NCBI GenBank assembly: GCA_035448545.1
Contig: DAOTJE010000014.1
Location: forward strand, 53,243 to 117,242
Direction: 5' to 3'
From: Anaerobaca sp035448545
GTDB taxonomy: Bacteria > Planctomycetota > Phycisphaerae > Sedimentisphaerales > Anaerobacaceae
DNA: 64,000 nt
The notes beneath the pieces are model-generated. The model worked only from the letters and a program-made list of their open reading frames with translations, ran no database searches and had not been told where the DNA came from. Numbering within the stretch: position 1 is the stretch's first letter; every line of letters begins with the position of its first letter. A program made the position numbers and the translations under genes. Positions 50,439 to 59,188 of the stretch are shown here, piece after piece.

Positions 50439-51183
50439 GTGCAGCCTCCAGCTTGGCGGCACCGTGCATCTGCAACGGCGTGGACTTGACGAACAGCAGG
50501 GGGAAGACAATGTCGCTTACGCAGCAGGGCAGCCAGACCGCGACGAACAGGACCACGAACATGCCCACGAGCAGCGCGGCGGTCAGTTCCGCATGGGTGT
50601 TCATCAGCACGTGGAAGGAAGACGCCCAGGTGCTGACCAGAACGTGGGCGGCGTGCGGAAACTTGGTTCTTGGCCAGAAATACGCGATGACAATCCCCAG
50701 TAGTGCTGCGGGGTTTACGACATACCAGTCTTCGATGAAGCCCAGATGCAGTCTCGGGCGGACGGCGCCGCCGGACCCGTCCGAATGGGTCTCCTGTTCG
50801 GCCATCTCGTGATCGTGTGCCCCAACTGCTTGTCCATGGCCGTGCACGTCCGCATGGCTCGGCACGGCCACCCCCAGGATGCTCTCGCCGAAGAACGGAA
50901 GAATGCAGTCGCTCAGCGTTGCGACCCCCACGGCGCCGAGATACCCGATGACCGCCAGCTTCAGCAGGCTGACTCTGTTTTCGTAAATCTTGAAAAGAGA
51001 TGCAGTTACGATGGCGGACAGCACTACGTGAGCCGGGTGGAACACTTGGAAAAGTCGGTGGTTGACTGCCTCGCCGGCATTGTGGAACAGAAGCATGCAG
51101 ACGATCCCCGTGGCCGCTCCGAAGAGCGTGAATGGGGCGTGATGTCTCAGTTCAGCACTGACGGCCGCGATTCTTGCCTGCAT
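50428..51183 (-). CDS. Polytopic membrane protein with His-rich loop, putative metal transporter
   Basis: GGAAGG precedes ATG 51183. The 251-residue protein has about six hydrophobic segments. Between the third and fourth, about residues 112-140, lies a His-rich loop (SHADVHGHGQAVGAHDHEMAEQETH). More conserved-looking polar residues occur in the membrane region: FHNAGEAVNH, FHPAHVVLSAI, HVLMNTHAEL and WLPCCVSDIVFP. I do not recognise a named family. As the first gene of a Fur/Zur-type operon, with an intramembrane Cys-Cys and many His, it is a candidate zinc (or other divalent metal) transporter. Direction of transport cannot be told. Confidence 0.65.
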   Translation of the reverse strand: MQARIAAVSAELRHHAPFTLFGAATGIVCMLLFHNAGEAVNHRLFQVFHPAHVVLSAIVTASLFKIYENRVSLLKLAVIGYLGAVGVATLSDCILPFFGESILGVAVPSHADVHGHGQAVGAHDHEMAEQETHSDGSGGAVRPRLHLGFIEDWYVVNPAALLGIVIAYFWPRTKFPHAAHVLVSTWASSFHVLMNTHAELTAALLVGMFVVLFVAVWLPCCVSDIVFPLLFVKSTPLQMHGAAKLEAAHEH

Positions 51184-51239
51184 GAAAAACCGCCTTCCGA
51201 CCTTCCGTTACAGCAGCTCAACCGTGTCTTCGAACGATC

Positions 51240-51277
51240 ATTGTAGTCTGTTCGACGGAAAATGCAACTAAGTTGCA
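51240..51277 (-). promoter_or_regulatory. Promoter with perfect 7-1-7 Fur-type operator
   Basis: On the minus strand TTGCAT (51262-51267) and TACAAT (51240-51245) are 16 bases apart and point to the operon starting at 51183. TGCAACT and its complement AGTTGCA flank one base at 51263-51277, a perfect 7-1-7 inverted repeat of the layout bound by Fur-family dimers. It covers the -35 box, so binding would repress. Confidence 0.72.
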
Positions 51278-51468
51278 AATTTTTTGAGGTGGGTTTATTT
51301 CGTAGGATTTAAGTACGGCCGGGTGGCTCTGCCTTCTGGCCCGTTCGTGCGGATGCAGGCGGGGGCGAGCGGCGCTGTTCGGGCTTCCGATTATCTGGAA
51401 CGGACCGAGACCCCCGATCGGACTGCTGTACTGAATGGAAGATCCTTACGCATTGAAAGCGATACACC

Positions 51469-52182
51469 GTGATTGCGGCAGTTGACAGACTGATCGATGA
51501 ATCGCCTGCTTGGGCCCTGTTCATCGTGTTCTGGATCGGGGCGGTGGCTTCGCTGAGCTCCTGCACGGCCGTTCGTCTGCCCGTCGTGATTGGATATGTG
51601 GGCGGGATCGAATCGTCCAAGAAGCGCGCCATCCTCCTGACATGTCTGTTCGCGGCCGGCCTGGTCCTCAGCTATGTTCTGCTGGGGATGCTCATGACCA
51701 CCGCCGGCGGGATTGCCGGCAGGCTCCTCGGCCTCAACAAGTACTTCTTCTGGCTTCTGGGCGCCCTGCTGATCGTCACAGGACTGCTCGTCTCAGGTAT
51801 TCTGAATGTGCACCTGCTGCCGGAGAAATGGCATGGTCTGGGGCCAAAGCTTCAAAAGGCCACCTTCCCGGGGGCGGCTCTGCTGGGATTCCTCTTCGGC
51901 CTGCTGCTTGTACCGGGCTGTCCGTCCTGTGGGGCGGGCCTGCTGATCCTGGCGGGCATCGTTGTCGCCAAGAAGCTGTCGGCGTACGGGCTACTGCTGT
52001 TCTTGAGCTTTGCACTGGGCCAGAGCGTGCCGGTGCTGGCGGTCGGAGTGCTGACCGCTCTGATGAAGCCGGACGTGATCGACCGCGCACGGACCCGCAT
52101 CTGTTCGCTCGAACGGAGGGTCCAGTTGGTTGCCGGCAACGCACTGATGATCGTGGGCATTTACCTCACTGTGGTGGGTTGA
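51469..52182 (+). CDS. CcdA/DsbD-like thiol-redox membrane protein
   Basis: The 237-residue protein begins at GTG 51469; no strong ribosome site is visible, so the start is tentative. Six membrane helices are evident in two related halves, one starting VASLSSCTAVRLPVVIGYVGG and one LLLVPGCPSCGAGLLILAGIVV. This is the CcdA/DsbD transmembrane pattern, where a Cys in each half carries reducing equivalents across the membrane; here the second half has a CPSC pair. It may supply electrons to extracytoplasmic thiols or cytochrome c maturation. It is divergent from the metal operon and 10 bases before a TPR gene. Confidence 0.78.
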   Translation: MIAAVDRLIDESPAWALFIVFWIGAVASLSSCTAVRLPVVIGYVGGIESSKKRAILLTCLFAAGLVLSYVLLGMLMTTAGGIAGRLLGLNKYFFWLLGALLIVTGLLVSGILNVHLLPEKWHGLGPKLQKATFPGAALLGFLFGLLLVPGCPSCGAGLLILAGIVVAKKLSAYGLLLFLSFALGQSVPVLAVGVLTALMKPDVIDRARTRICSLERRVQLVAGNALMIVGIYLTVVG

Positions 52183-52192
52183 CGGGGGCGTT

Positions 52193-52819
52193 ATGGCAGA
52201 AGGACAGGTCATTTATCCCAGGCCACGAAAGGACTGGCGGGAACTGCGGGAACTGGTCGCCAACGGTTCGTACAGCATCATCCTGGTCGTGATCGCGCTG
52301 ATTGCGATCCGGCCGCTTATGGTCCGCCACATCCTCGATCGGGCTGATGCCTATTCTGCCCTGCGCCAGTATGACGACGCCCGGCGACAATGTGACAAAG
52401 CCCTGTTGATCGACGGGGACAACGGCCGGGCTTGGTATGTGCTTGCATGCCTTCACAAGGCCCAAGGGGAACTCGACGCGGCCTACGGCGCTTACCAGAA
52501 AGCGACCGAGGCGGATCCCGCCAACGTGCCGGCCAACTTCGAGCTGGCTCTGATGTACGTTCAGGACGGCCAGTTGCAGCAGGCGGTTCCGTACCTGGAG
52601 CAAGTGCGCCAGGTCGAGGCCGACCGCGCGAATCGCTACGCGCCGGACCAGTTTGCCTACCATCGGGCCGCCCTTGACATGCTCGTGATGTGCTACGAGA
52701 AGCTGGGCGACGAGGCCAAGGCCAAGTTCACGCGCGAAGAACTTCGCGTTTACTACCCGCACCACACACAAATGGGCGAGCCCGCCAAAGCGACACAGAC
52801 CGCGGCCCAGGCCGGTTGA
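52193..52819 (+). CDS. Membrane-anchored TPR protein
   Basis: The 208-residue protein has one membrane helix (SIILVVIALIAIRPLMV, about 27-44) followed by tetratricopeptide repeats: DAYSALRQYDDARRQCDKALLID, WYVLACLHKAQGELDAAYGAYQKATEADP and NFELALMYVQDGQLQQAVPYLEQ. TPR proteins scaffold protein complexes. Its close link to the CcdA-like gene suggests a role with that protein, perhaps in cytochrome or thiol-protein assembly, but this is inference. Confidence 0.82.
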   Translation: MAEGQVIYPRPRKDWRELRELVANGSYSIILVVIALIAIRPLMVRHILDRADAYSALRQYDDARRQCDKALLIDGDNGRAWYVLACLHKAQGELDAAYGAYQKATEADPANVPANFELALMYVQDGQLQQAVPYLEQVRQVEADRANRYAPDQFAYHRAALDMLVMCYEKLGDEAKAKFTREELRVYYPHHTQMGEPAKATQTAAQAG

Positions 52820-53088
52820 GTCAAAGGCCCGGCGGATTGCTGATTGCGGTTTGGTCTCGACACGCCGGTGTGCGTCCCCGCGGTTATCATCTGCCCCCCA
52901 TGAGAACCCTGATTCCCGGGGCACCGTTTGTCTTCGTTGCACGTCCCTTGTGCCTGCGTCCGGCTGTCTTGCCCGCGAAAACCCGTTGCGTCCATGCCAT
53001 GCCGCGATACACTCTCTCTGGTGTGCATCCGCCGAAGGGCGGTGGTTCTGCCACGCCTGTGGTTCAGTTTGTTCAGAGAGCCTGGCCA

Positions 53089-54081
53089 ATGAAGGTACTC
53101 AAGTCGTTATCGGAATTCAGACGCATCCGGAAAGGGTGCGTGCTGACGATAGGCAATTTCGATGGTGTCCATATCGGGCATCAGGAGATCCTTCGCACGG
53201 CGCGGTCCCTGGCTGCCGACTGCAGCACCGAGATGGTCGTGATGACGTTCGAGCCTCATCCCGTCGCGGTCCTTCATCCGGAGAAGGCCCCGGGCGTCCT
53301 GACGCCGCTGCCGCTGAAGCTCGATCTGTTGCGCCCCTACGCCGACAACTGCGTGATCGTGCTGGAAGACAACCGGGAACTACTGAGACTGTCGCCCGAG
53401 CAGTTCGTCGACGAGTTTCTGATGGCGACCTTTGCGCCGCGTTTCATCGTGGAGGGCCAGGATTTCCATTTCGGTGCCCGTCGTGCCGGTGACATTGAGA
53501 CGCTGGGAGCCCTCGGACGGCAGAAGGGCTTCGAAGTCGTTGTGGTACCTCCCAAGCAGATGACGCTGCCGATGGGCGAGACGATTCGCGTCTCCAGCAC
53601 CGTCATTCGTTACATGCTCGAGAGCGGCCATGTTGGCGATGCGGCGGTCGCGCTGTCGCGTCCGTATCGCCTGCTCGGACCGATCGTGTCCGGCCGCGGA
53701 AGGGGCCGCCAGTTGGGATTCCCGACGCTGAATATGGCCAGGCCCGACCAGGTCATTCCCGCTGAGGGCGTCTACGCCGGCTTCGTGGAGATTGCCGACG
53801 ATCCGGACACGCTGCCGTCCGGAGCGCAGCGACTTGCCGCGGCGTTCAGCATCGGCGAGATTCGAACGTTCGAGGAGCGGCATCCTCTCCTGATCGAGGC
53901 CCATGTTCTCGACGAGACCGTGGGCGACATGACCGGGAAATGGATGGTGATGGAGTTTGTTCGTCACCTGCGACCGCAGCATAAGTTCGCCAGTCCCGAT
54001 GAACTCGTGGCCCAGATCGCCAGGGACTGCGATCAGGCCCGGGCCGCGCTGAGAGAATTCGTCCAAGGAGAGACACCATGA
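53089..54081 (+). CDS. ribF: Bifunctional riboflavin kinase / FAD synthetase
   Basis: The 330-residue cytoplasmic enzyme makes FMN and FAD. The N-terminal nucleotidyltransferase has TIGNFDGVHIGHQEI near 20-34, FIVEGQDFHFGARRAGD, and VSSTVIRYMLESG. The C-terminal kinase domain starts GPIVSGRGRGRQLGFPTLNM near 205-224, with the conserved PTxN motif, and ends in VRHLRPQHKFASPDELVAQI. The start at ATG 53089 fits the family start; the ribosome site is weak. The stop overlaps the ATG of the next gene. No FMN riboswitch is visible upstream. Confidence 0.94.
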   Translation: MKVLKSLSEFRRIRKGCVLTIGNFDGVHIGHQEILRTARSLAADCSTEMVVMTFEPHPVAVLHPEKAPGVLTPLPLKLDLLRPYADNCVIVLEDNRELLRLSPEQFVDEFLMATFAPRFIVEGQDFHFGARRAGDIETLGALGRQKGFEVVVVPPKQMTLPMGETIRVSSTVIRYMLESGHVGDAAVALSRPYRLLGPIVSGRGRGRQLGFPTLNMARPDQVIPAEGVYAGFVEIADDPDTLPSGAQRLAAAFSIGEIRTFEERHPLLIEAHVLDETVGDMTGKWMVMEFVRHLRPQHKFASPDELVAQIARDCDQARAALREFVQGETP

Positions 54082-54344
54082 AGGAGCCACGTCACATCGT
54101 GCTGGGCGTCCATATCACCGATCGTATTCATCACGCCCAGAAGGTGCAGGATCTGTTCACCCAGTACGGTTGCAGCATCAAGACCCGGATCGGACTCCAC
54201 CCGGTCTCCGACAACTACTGCTCGCCAAACGGGCTGGTCCTGCTGGAGATGGCCGGCGACGAGAAACCCATCTTCGAGCTGATCGACAAGCTCGGCGAAA
54301 TCGAAGGCGTCGATGTGCAGAAGATGGTCTTCGAGCACGATTGA
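54078..54344 (+). CDS. ACT-like small protein, TM1266/iron-hydrogenase-regulator type
   Basis: The 88-residue protein overlaps ribF by ATGA. Its pattern, HIVLGVHITDRIHHAQKVQDLFTQYGCSIKTRIGL, then NGLVLLEMAGDEKPIFELIDKLGEIEGVDVQKMVF, is that of an ACT/NikR-C-like fold found in proteins annotated as putative iron-only hydrogenase system regulators. Such small domains bind metals or ligands and lack a DNA-binding part. No hydrogenase is in the window, so the annotation hint is only indirect. Confidence 0.68.
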   Translation: MKEPRHIVLGVHITDRIHHAQKVQDLFTQYGCSIKTRIGLHPVSDNYCSPNGLVLLEMAGDEKPIFELIDKLGEIEGVDVQKMVFEHD

Positions 54345-54459
54345 CCGCAGCGGCAACGCGTTGCAGGAATCGTCCGCGTCCCTATAATGGCCGGGATGGT
54401 CCGTCCGTGGGCGGATCGGATGGGAGCCGATGTTCTTCCTGTGACATGAAAGGGGCCGA

Positions 54460-55455
54460 ATGACAGAGACGTATCAGCAGGCGCTGGCGCTGATCGAGAG
54501 GGCGAACGAGGTTCTGATCACCACGCACACCCGCCCGGACGGCGATGCGTGCGGCTGCGTGGCCGCATTGATGCAGGTCTTCCGCGCGAGGGGCCAGGTC
54601 GTGCGGCCGCTGTTTGTCTCGCCAGTGCCTTCCTGGTATGCGTTTCTCTTCGACGAGACGGTGCCCGTCCTGCGCGAGGACGTGCAGGTCGATGAGTTGG
54701 CGACGAGTCCGTTCGGGCGGTGCGACCTGATCGTCGTCGTGGATACCAACAGCTACAGTCAGTTGCCCCATCTGGCCGAGCACCTCAAGCGGGTCGATAC
54801 GCCGATCCTGGTGATCGACCATCACGTCACCAGTGATGGCCTGGGCACCGTCGAGATCGTCGATGCGACCGCGGCGGCGGCGGGTGTCGTGGTGTACGAT
54901 TTCCTCAAAGCTGTTGCGGTGCCCATCACCGCGAAGATGGCCGAGGCCCTGTTCGTGGCGATCGCCACCGACACCGGATGGTTCCAGTTCAACAACACGA
55001 CCAGCCGGGTGTACCGCTGCGCCGCCGATCTGATCGATTTGGGTGCCTCGCCGACCGATCTGTATGACCGGCTCTTTCACACGTTTTCGCCGTCGCGGTT
55101 CCGGCTCCTGGTGACCATGCTCGACCGGCTCGAACTGCACCTCGACGGCCGCTACGCCGTCCAGCATCTGGTCCAGGAGGATTTTGCCCGAACGGGCGCC
55201 GCCCACGAGGACACGGAGAACTTCATCAACGAGTGCCATCGTATCGCCTCGGTGATGGTCTCTGCGCTGCTGGTGGAGCTGAAAGATGGTCGCGTCCGCT
55301 GCTCGCTGCGCAGCCGGGGCCCTGTCGACGTCAGCGAGATTGCCGCCAAGTTCGGCGGCGGAGGCCACAAGATGGCCGCCGGCACCTTCCTGCCCGGCCC
55401 GATCGACCACGCCAAGCAGCTCATCTTCTCCGAAGTCGCCCAGCGCCTCCGGTGA
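54460..55455 (+). CDS. nrnA: DHH-family oligoribonuclease / PAP phosphatase (NrnA type)
   Basis: The 331-residue phosphoesterase shows the DHH metal-binding motifs in order: THTRPDGDACG near 25-35, VVDTNSYSQLP, and IDHHVTSDG. FVAIATDTGWFQF is the next acidic motif and the DHHA1 domain ends with FGGGGHKMAAG. NrnA degrades short RNA oligomers and converts pAp to AMP. A GAAAGGGG site lies before the ATG at 54460. Confidence 0.92.
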   Translation: MTETYQQALALIERANEVLITTHTRPDGDACGCVAALMQVFRARGQVVRPLFVSPVPSWYAFLFDETVPVLREDVQVDELATSPFGRCDLIVVVDTNSYSQLPHLAEHLKRVDTPILVIDHHVTSDGLGTVEIVDATAAAAGVVVYDFLKAVAVPITAKMAEALFVAIATDTGWFQFNNTTSRVYRCAADLIDLGASPTDLYDRLFHTFSPSRFRLLVTMLDRLELHLDGRYAVQHLVQEDFARTGAAHEDTENFINECHRIASVMVSALLVELKDGRVRCSLRSRGPVDVSEIAAKFGGGGHKMAAGTFLPGPIDHAKQLIFSEVAQRLR

Positions 55456-55587
55456 CAACTTCGGCGGGGTCGATTTCGAGCGGGTCCGTCCGGTCCCGGA
55501 GTCTGTGGCCGTATTGGCAGTTGTTTCGATCATCGATCTTGTTACATTGGCTCAGGTGGTCTGCTGCCGACGGCGTTGCGCCTCGGC

Positions 55588-55611
55588 AGGGGCGAATAAT
55601 CATTCGCCCCT
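55588..55611. repeat. Palindromic repeat, copy 1 (10-4-10)
   Basis: AGGGGCGAAT, the loop AATC, then ATTCGCCCCT form a perfect 10-bp inverted repeat. The same core occurs at 59801-59820. No T tract follows, so it does not look like an ordinary intrinsic terminator. It lies between nrnA and the HerA-like gene. Confidence 0.75.
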
Positions 55612-55688
55612 GTGTGGATGTCGGGAACGCACGGGGTAGGCCATCCCGGCGACCCGTTCACGAGGGCAGCACGAAAAGGGGGTTGTGC

Positions 55689-57176
55689 ATGGATCGGATA
55701 CTCGTTGGCAAGGGCGAGCGGCAGGTTCACCTGCTCGCCAAGTATGCCAATCGCCACGGCCTGGTCGCCGGCGCTACCGGCACCGGCAAGACCGTTTCTC
55801 TGTTGGTGCTGGCGGAGGGCTTCTCGCGTATGGGTGTGCCGGTGTTTATGGCGGATGTGAAGGGGGACGTCGCCGGCCTGGCGATGGCCGGGGCCACGAA
55901 TGACAAGATTCAGCAGCGGGTGGCCCGGATCGGCATCGAGGGCTACGTGAATGAGGCCAGCCCGGTCCTGCTCTGGGACGTGTTCGGCAACTCCGGTCAT
56001 CGTGTGCGCACCACGATCAGCGAGATCGGACCGACTCTGCTGGGACGCATGCTCGAAATCAACGACACGCAGACCGGCGTGCTTGAAATCGCCTTCAAGC
56101 TGGCGGACGATCAGGGGCTGCTGCTGCTCGACCTTGACGATCTTCGCGCCCTGCTCGGGTTCGTCGCGGAGCATCGCAAGGAGATTTCGACGGAATATGG
56201 CCTGGTCAGCGTGCAGTCCGTGGCGGCGATTCAGCGGGCACTGCTGTCGCTGGAGCGGGAAGGCGCCAAGGCGTTCTTCGGCGAACCAGCCCTGGAGTTG
56301 AACGACCTGATGCGGACCGACCTGACTGGACGCGGCGTGATCAGCATCCTGGCGGCGGATCAACTGATCCTCAAGCCGAGATTGTATTCGAGCTTCCTGC
56401 TATGGCTGCTTTCCGAGCTGTTCGAGAACCTGCCCGAGGTGGGCGATCTCGACAAGCCCAAACTGGTGTTCTTCTTCGACGAGGCGCATCTGCTGTTCGA
56501 CGATGCTCCGGCGATGCTGCGTCAGCGTGTGGAGCAGGTGGTGCGAATCATCCGCTCCAAAGGCGTGGGCGTGTACTTCTGCTCGCAGTTCCCCGACGAC
56601 GTGCCGAACGAAATCCTCGGCCAACTCGGCAACCGCATTCAGCATGCGCTTCGCGCCTACACGCCGCGTGACCAGAAGGCGGTACGAACGGCGGCCGAGA
56701 CCTTTGTGCCGAATCCGAACCTGGAGGTGGCCGAAGTCATTTCGCAGCTCGGCGTCGGCGAGGCCCTGGTCTCCATGCTGCAGGACAAGGGCGTTCCGAT
56801 GCCGGTGGAACACACGGTCATCTGTCCGCCGCGCTGTCGGATGGGCTCTCTCACGCCGGAGGAGCGCGCCGCCGTGCGCTCGCGCAGCCCGCTCGGCAGC
56901 AAGTACGACACGCCGGTCAATCGTGAGTCGGCCTACGAGATCCTCAGTCGGCGGACCCTGGAGAGGGAACCCGTCGCGCCGCCGTCAAAGAAGAGCCAGA
57001 CCGCCAAACCCACTGAACGAGGCAGACTTGGCGAAATGCTGTGGGGCACCAAGCGCCGGCAGGGCATGGTTGAGACGCTGGCCAAGCAGGCCGCCCGTAC
57101 CGCCGGAAGCCAGCTTGGCCGCTCCATCTGGCGAGGCGTGCTCGGCAGCATACTGGGCAGGTCGCGCCGTCGTTAA
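55689..57176 (+). CDS. HerA-like DUF853 ATPase
   Basis: AAGGGGG precedes ATG 55689. The 495-residue P-loop ATPase has Walker A GATGTGKT near 26-33 and Walker B LVFFFDEAHLLFDD near 258-271. It has the order typical of the helicase HerA-like (DUF853) group: DVKGDVAGLAMAG, LGRMLEINDTQTGVLEIAF, FGEPALELNDLM, GVYFCSQFPDDVPNEILGQLGNRIQHALRAYTPRDQ. The C-terminus is basic and less conserved. It is a cytoplasmic motor of uncertain role in DNA handling or as a general stress ATPase; no NurA nuclease partner is nearby. Confidence 0.9.
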   Translation: MDRILVGKGERQVHLLAKYANRHGLVAGATGTGKTVSLLVLAEGFSRMGVPVFMADVKGDVAGLAMAGATNDKIQQRVARIGIEGYVNEASPVLLWDVFGNSGHRVRTTISEIGPTLLGRMLEINDTQTGVLEIAFKLADDQGLLLLDLDDLRALLGFVAEHRKEISTEYGLVSVQSVAAIQRALLSLEREGAKAFFGEPALELNDLMRTDLTGRGVISILAADQLILKPRLYSSFLLWLLSELFENLPEVGDLDKPKLVFFFDEAHLLFDDAPAMLRQRVEQVVRIIRSKGVGVYFCSQFPDDVPNEILGQLGNRIQHALRAYTPRDQKAVRTAAETFVPNPNLEVAEVISQLGVGEALVSMLQDKGVPMPVEHTVICPPRCRMGSLTPEERAAVRSRSPLGSKYDTPVNRESAYEILSRRTLEREPVAPPSKKSQTAKPTERGRLGEMLWGTKRRQGMVETLAKQAARTAGSQLGRSIWRGVLGSILGRSRRR

Positions 57177-57490
57177 CCTCCGGGCGCTGGGCTCCGCCCA
57201 AAACGAATTATCCCCATCGTCACAACGGTTCATCGGCAGACTGCACCGTGGAAAAGGGGCCGGCTCATCCCGGTGTCCGTCGGGAAGGCCGACCCCTCTT
57301 CGACCCTACGTATGTGCTCTCAGGAGTTGAATTCTTTCAGGTCGTCACCATCGCCCAGCGGGATGGCTTGGCGGGCGGCTTTGCCGGCCGCGATCTCGCT
57401 GATCAGGTTCGTCCTTCGGCCGACCGAATCTGGATATGCAAGGGGTGCAAGAAGGAGGCAAGCACGCCCACCCCCAGGCTGCGCGGAGGG
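57177..57490. other. Intergenic region between convergent genes
   Basis: The 314 bases hold no supported gene. A 5-bp hairpin GGGCG, CTGGGCTC, CGCCC at 57182-57199, six bases after the stop at 57176, may aid termination but lacks a T tract. Confidence 0.45.
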
Positions 57491-58303
57491 TCAGCGAGGG
57501 ACACGCCAGACCAGACCGGCGCCGAGGAACCAGTCGTCGGCCGCATCGGACAACCCGATCCCGCCGCCGACGTCGATCTGGACGTTTTCGGCGATCAGGC
57601 AGGTCAGGCCGGTGTCGAAGGAGTGGGCCGGCTTGCCGGCGCCGGTCGGCCGGGCGCCGAAGAACTCGACAAAGGTCCCGAACCGGTCCGACAGGGCGAC
57701 GCCGAGCACGGCCGAGTAGGCGAGCGAAGCGGTTGTGTCACGGTCTGCCGCCGCATCCTCTTCGGTTGTCCAGAGCCCGGCCGCGTTGTACCCGAGGCTC
57801 AGCCTCTCGCTCAGGGTATGAGAGCACGCCAAGCGGATGGAGGGATCGAACCGTTCGCTGGAAAAAGGCGCGTCGCCCGCCGGTATGCTCGTGCCGGCCA
57901 GCACCGCGGTCTGGGGTCGCCGACCGGCCTGCTCCCACAGCTTCCACTTCAGACTGACTGCGAGGTCGCCGGCGCCGTTTTCGCTGCCGACGTTATCGGG
58001 CTTCTCCCAGATGTGGCCGTCGAAACCGAAACGCAACTCGAGATCTCTCGCGACACCGACTCGAACGAGCGTCTCGGGAAAGGCGTCCGAGGTCACGTCG
58101 CCGCCGTCGTCGTATTCGCTGCGGGTCCAGCCGAATTCGAACTGGACGTAGCCAGGGCCGACCGTCTCGCTCGATTCGGTCTGGTCGGGGCGGTCGCTGA
58201 CCAGCTCGGGGACCTGGGCCTCGACGCGCCCTAAAGCAGTCAGGGACAGAGCAAGAAGAAGGAATCGGGCGACGGTGCTCAGGTGTCTGTGCGTGGTTGT
58301 CAT
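57491..58303 (-). CDS. Outer-membrane beta-barrel transporter-like protein
   Basis: GGGAGTGG precedes ATG 58303. The 270-residue protein has a signal peptide ending near RVEA-QV and the start PELVSDRPDQTESSETVGPGYVQFEFGW, which is characteristic of the phenol-degradation MetA-like transporter family. Alternating amphipathic strands, such as DLAVSLKWKLWEQ and VGGGIGLSDAADDWFLGAGLVWRVPR, reach to the C-terminal aromatic end typical of barrels. Substrate unknown. Confidence 0.8.
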   Translation of the reverse strand: MTTTHRHLSTVARFLLLALSLTALGRVEAQVPELVSDRPDQTESSETVGPGYVQFEFGWTRSEYDDGGDVTSDAFPETLVRVGVARDLELRFGFDGHIWEKPDNVGSENGAGDLAVSLKWKLWEQAGRRPQTAVLAGTSIPAGDAPFSSERFDPSIRLACSHTLSERLSLGYNAAGLWTTEEDAAADRDTTASLAYSAVLGVALSDRFGTFVEFFGARPTGAGKPAHSFDTGLTCLIAENVQIDVGGGIGLSDAADDWFLGAGLVWRVPR

Positions 58304-58508
58304 GGCCACTCCCGGTTTGAGCGAAACGTTTTCATGTGTCGTTTTGTACACCCCAGGCGGGAATAGATACCACAGTCCGCAGGCGGACGCCATCCCTTTT
58401 TCGCTTGCGGACAGTTCATACGCTCGGACAATGACCCGTTCACAAGCGCAGCGTGCCGTACCGTGGAGCCGCTGTGCGGATTTGGCGTGGATGTGAAAGG
58501 CCGGCGCG

Positions 58509-59021
58509 ATGAATCGGAATGTGGAAATCAAGGCGCGGGTGGCGTCGCGGGAGGTGATGGCGCGGCGGGCGCAGGAACTGGCCGATGAAGGGCCCGTGAC
58601 GCGGGTGCAGGAGGATACGTTCTTCGTCTGTCCGCGAGGTCGGCTCAAGCTCCGCAGGTTCGGCCCGACGGAAGGGGAACTGATCTACTACGAGCGGCCC
58701 GATTCGGCCGAGCCGAAGGAGAGCCGGTACGCCATCAGTCGCACGCCGGACCCCGACGGTCTGGCCAGGACGCTGTCGTTTGCTCTGGGCGTGCGGGGCA
58801 TGGTGCGTAAGAGCCGCACGTTGTATCTCGTCGGCCCGACGCGCATCCATCTCGATTCGGTCGAAGGGCTCGGAGACTTCGTCGAACTGGAGGTGGTTCT
58901 TCGCCAGGAGCAGAGCGCTTCCGATGGAGCAGATATTGCCCGTGACCTCATGGCTCGACTGGGCATCTCTTCCGACCAGCTCGTGCACGAAGCCTACATC
59001 GACCTCCTCGAAACCCTGTAA
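58509..59021 (+). CDS. CYTH-domain protein (class IV adenylate cyclase/thiamine triphosphatase superfamily)
   Basis: The 170-residue protein starts MNRNVEIKARV; the usual ExExK signature is NxExK here, a variation that occurs in this branch. RLKLRRF, GELIYYERPD, RKSRTLYLVG, RIHLDSVEGLGDFVELEVVL form the triphosphate tunnel tiles with charged residues on alternate strand positions. CYTH enzymes hydrolyse or cyclise triphosphates (ThTP, ATP, or inorganic triphosphate). Activity cannot be chosen from sequence alone. Confidence 0.87.
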   Translation: MNRNVEIKARVASREVMARRAQELADEGPVTRVQEDTFFVCPRGRLKLRRFGPTEGELIYYERPDSAEPKESRYAISRTPDPDGLARTLSFALGVRGMVRKSRTLYLVGPTRIHLDSVEGLGDFVELEVVLRQEQSASDGADIARDLMARLGISSDQLVHEAYIDLLETL

Positions 59022-59188
59022 ATCGGGTGGATTGCCGCCGATGCCCCCCAGAATACGTATTTCTACGGATTGACGAACCCCTAATGGGAAACGAAAGTGA
59101 GCATGGGATGACGCAGGGACGGACGGAGCCGCAGGGTGGATGGAGTCGAGCATTTCTGTCTTTAGCATTCGAATCCGGGAGGTGTGCC

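Noticed and set aside
52820..53088. Possible FMN riboswitch in front of ribF
   Set aside because: The leader shows none of the conserved RFN elements I would expect, and no strong structure.
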